The translations under genes were made by a program, and so were the position numbers. From Opitutales bacterium (lineage in GTDB: Bacteria > Verrucomicrobiota > Verrucomicrobiia > Opitutales > Oceanipulchritudinaceae), in contig SKLD01000095.1 of the NCBI GenBank assembly GCA_007123395.1, positions 1-6,952 on the forward strand: a DNA stretch of 6,952 bases. Direction: 5' to 3'. Shown piece after piece: positions 5,765 to 6,952 of this stretch. Within the stretch, counting starts at the first letter, position 1; each line of letters starts with the position of its first letter. The notes below the pieces were generated by a model. The model saw only the letters and a list, made by a program, of their open reading frames with translations. It was not told the DNA's origin and did no database searches.

Positions 5765-5809
5765 GCGCGGCGAATCACGATCCGGTGCAAGCCGACCGTG
5801 CCGCCGCGC
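5765..5809. repeat. Inverted repeat in the hisF leader
   Basis: GCGCGGCG at 5765-5772 is the exact reverse complement of CGCCGCGC at 5802-5809, with a 29-base spacer. The pair could form a stem in the transcript between the upstream gene's stop and the hisF start. Short GC-only arms arise easily by chance in this composition, there is no T-run, and no leader peptide with His codons is seen. Confidence 0.3.
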
Positions 5810-5812
5810 GGA

Positions 5813-6952
5813 TCAGGTGTCCATGAGGGTGATCTCCGGCGAGAAGGCGATCTTGAGGCGGTAGACTTGGCCCGGACGCATGATGAGCGGGTGGTCGCGC
5901 TCAAGCGTCTGGATGTAGTGGAGCTTGCCCCAGTAGGTGCGGTAGTCGGGCTCTGCGGAGACGACTTCGGTCTCCTGCCATGCGGCGTGGAAGTCGTCGT
6001 GCTCCACGGAGCAGCCGAGGCCTTCGCCGCCGAGGGTGAAAGTGAGCGGGACGTGCTTTTCCGAGTGCGGCGCGCCGATGGCGAGGACGTAGCGCATGCG
6101 CTCGCAAGTGAGCTGCTGCTTCACCGTGAAGGCAAACTCGCTCGTGATCCGGTTTTCGGCGAAGGTCCATGCCACTTTGACGCTGCCGAGGCCGGGGAGG
6201 ACTTCCTCCTCGTTGGTGATGAATTCGGGCTGTTCGTAGCGGAAGTAGAAGCTGCGGCGCATACCCATGCCGGTGACGCAGCGCCTGCCGTAGTAGGCGG
6301 GCACGACGGCCTTGCCGCCAATGCGAAGCTCGGGCAGAAGGATGGGCATATAGCGGTTGACCGGCCAGTCGAAGACGCCGGGGCAGTGCGGGAAGGGAAG
6401 GTTGTCGGAGGTGCCGAGGCGGCCGCCGCCAATGAGCGGGATCTGCACGTGGAGGTTGGACTCCGGGTGCTGATAGATGAAGAGGCCCTGCTCTTTCTTG
6501 TTGGACTTGTCGAAGATGACCCAGCGGCCCGTGCAGCGCGCGGGCGGGGCCTTGGCTTCCATCGAGCCTCCGATGGCTCGGGCAAGGCGGCTCCACTGGC
6601 AGAGGTAGCGCGCACCGTCGAAGTTGGACATGCGCGTGGTGTGGCGCTCCTGTGTGTCGCGCTCGCCGTCGCGGATGACGAGCACGCCCTGCTCTTGGTC
6701 GAGGTAGGTGAGGAAGAAAAACTGGAAGAGCCGCCGCAGGATTTCGAGGTATTGCGGGCGCTTTTCGGCGGAGATCCAGCCGTCCCGCATGGATTGTAGG
6801 ATGAGCGAGATGCAGTGCATCTGCCCGAACGCCCCGATGCCGCGACCGAAGTTCCAGCCCAGCCCGTCGGCCCGCACGATGTCTGGGAGGAGCTTGAGGT
6901 ATTTCTCCGCGATGGTGCGCAGGCTGGGGAGCTTGCGCTCGCGCAGGTGGAT
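5813..6952 (-). CDS. Large protein of unrecognised family, 5' end missing (runs off the right edge)
   Basis: The frame is open from the window edge to the stop at 5813, giving the C-terminal 379 residues. A GTG at 6877 is not taken as the start because the frame continues upstream with protein-like sequence. Two parts can be told apart. Visible residues about 1-130 look helical, with LGWNFGRGIGAFGQMHC at 31-47, LEILRRLFQFFFLTYLDQEQG at about 69-89 and MSNFDGARYLCQWSRLARAI at 108-127. This resembles helical-toroid domains of polysaccharide-active or DUF2264-like proteins. Residues about 140-375 look beta-rich, with paired aromatic strands such as MRRSFYFRYE and RITSEFAFTVKQQ and the end strand GQVYRLKIAFSPEI, consistent with a beta-sandwich. 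A helical-toroid plus beta-sandwich plan is seen in heparinase-type lyases, but I cannot place this protein in that family. No signal peptide can be judged. The gene lies 56 bases upstream of hisF on the same strand. Confidence 0.6.
   Translation of the reverse strand: MHLRERKLPSLRTIAEKYLKLLPDIVRADGLGWNFGRGIGAFGQMHCISLILQSMRDGWISAEKRPQYLEILRRLFQFFFLTYLDQEQGVLVIRDGERDTQERHTTRMSNFDGARYLCQWSRLARAIGGSMEAKAPPARCTGRWVIFDKSNKKEQGLFIYQHPESNLHVQIPLIGGGRLGTSDNLPFPHCPGVFDWPVNRYMPILLPELRIGGKAVVPAYYGRRCVTGMGMRRSFYFRYEQPEFITNEEEVLPGLGSVKVAWTFAENRITSEFAFTVKQQLTCERMRYVLAIGAPHSEKHVPLTFTLGGEGLGCSVEHDDFHAAWQETEVVSAEPDYRTYWGKLHYIQTLERDHPLIMRPGQVYRLKIAFSPEITLMDT

Noticed and set aside
5798..6799. Open frame of 333 codons on the plus strand
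   Set aside because: It is Val/Ala/Glu/Asp/Gly-rich and antisense to the right-edge gene, whose minus-strand frame continues past it to the window edge with more natural protein composition.

Overview
The window is GC-rich bacterial chromosomal DNA with tightly packed genes. The sigma factor, its downstream partners and the protein of unknown family at the right edge look most like Verrucomicrobiota, probably the Opitutae side. That assignment is recall of protein style, not a search result. No tRNA, rRNA, CRISPR array, intact insertion sequence or phage gene was seen.

Layout. (1) Positions 2-1149, plus strand: an RDD-family membrane protein overlaps by 4 bases a stand-alone phosphopantothenoylcysteine decarboxylase (CoaC) of coenzyme A synthesis. 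(2) Positions 1150-3685, plus strand: a 141-base leader, then a three-gene module with 15-16 base gaps. It encodes an ECF-type RNA polymerase sigma factor, a cysteine-free single-pass membrane protein placed like an anti-sigma factor, and an exported HtrA/DegS-like trypsin-fold plus PDZ protein. All three catalytic triad positions of the last protein are substituted (His to Asn, Asp to Asn, Ser to Gly). (3) Positions 3720-4466, minus strand and convergent with the module: an exported protein resembling outer-membrane lipoprotein-sorting (LolA/RseB-like) proteins. (4) Positions 4467-4991: no intact gene. This stretch holds a perfect 12-base palindrome, a decayed MNT nucleotidyltransferase/HEPN toxin-antitoxin remnant with its middle deleted, and a second diverged copy of the HEPN tail. 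(5) Positions 4992-5756, minus strand: intact hisF. (6) Positions 5813-6952, minus strand: the C-terminal 379 residues of a large protein of unrecognised family that runs off the right edge.

How they work together. The most interesting unit is the sigma / membrane protein / triad-less HtrA module. Its order recalls the cell-envelope stress system RpoE-RseA-(RseB)-DegS, but here the DegS-like member looks unable to cut peptides, so it would have to act as a binding or sensing pseudoprotease. A LolA-fold-like exported protein lies next door and RseB/MucB share that fold, so a link is possible, but it is only an inference because that gene is transcribed towards the module. CoaC and HisF are housekeeping enzymes. 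The 4467-4991 gap looks like a graveyard of a MNT-HEPN module between housekeeping genes.
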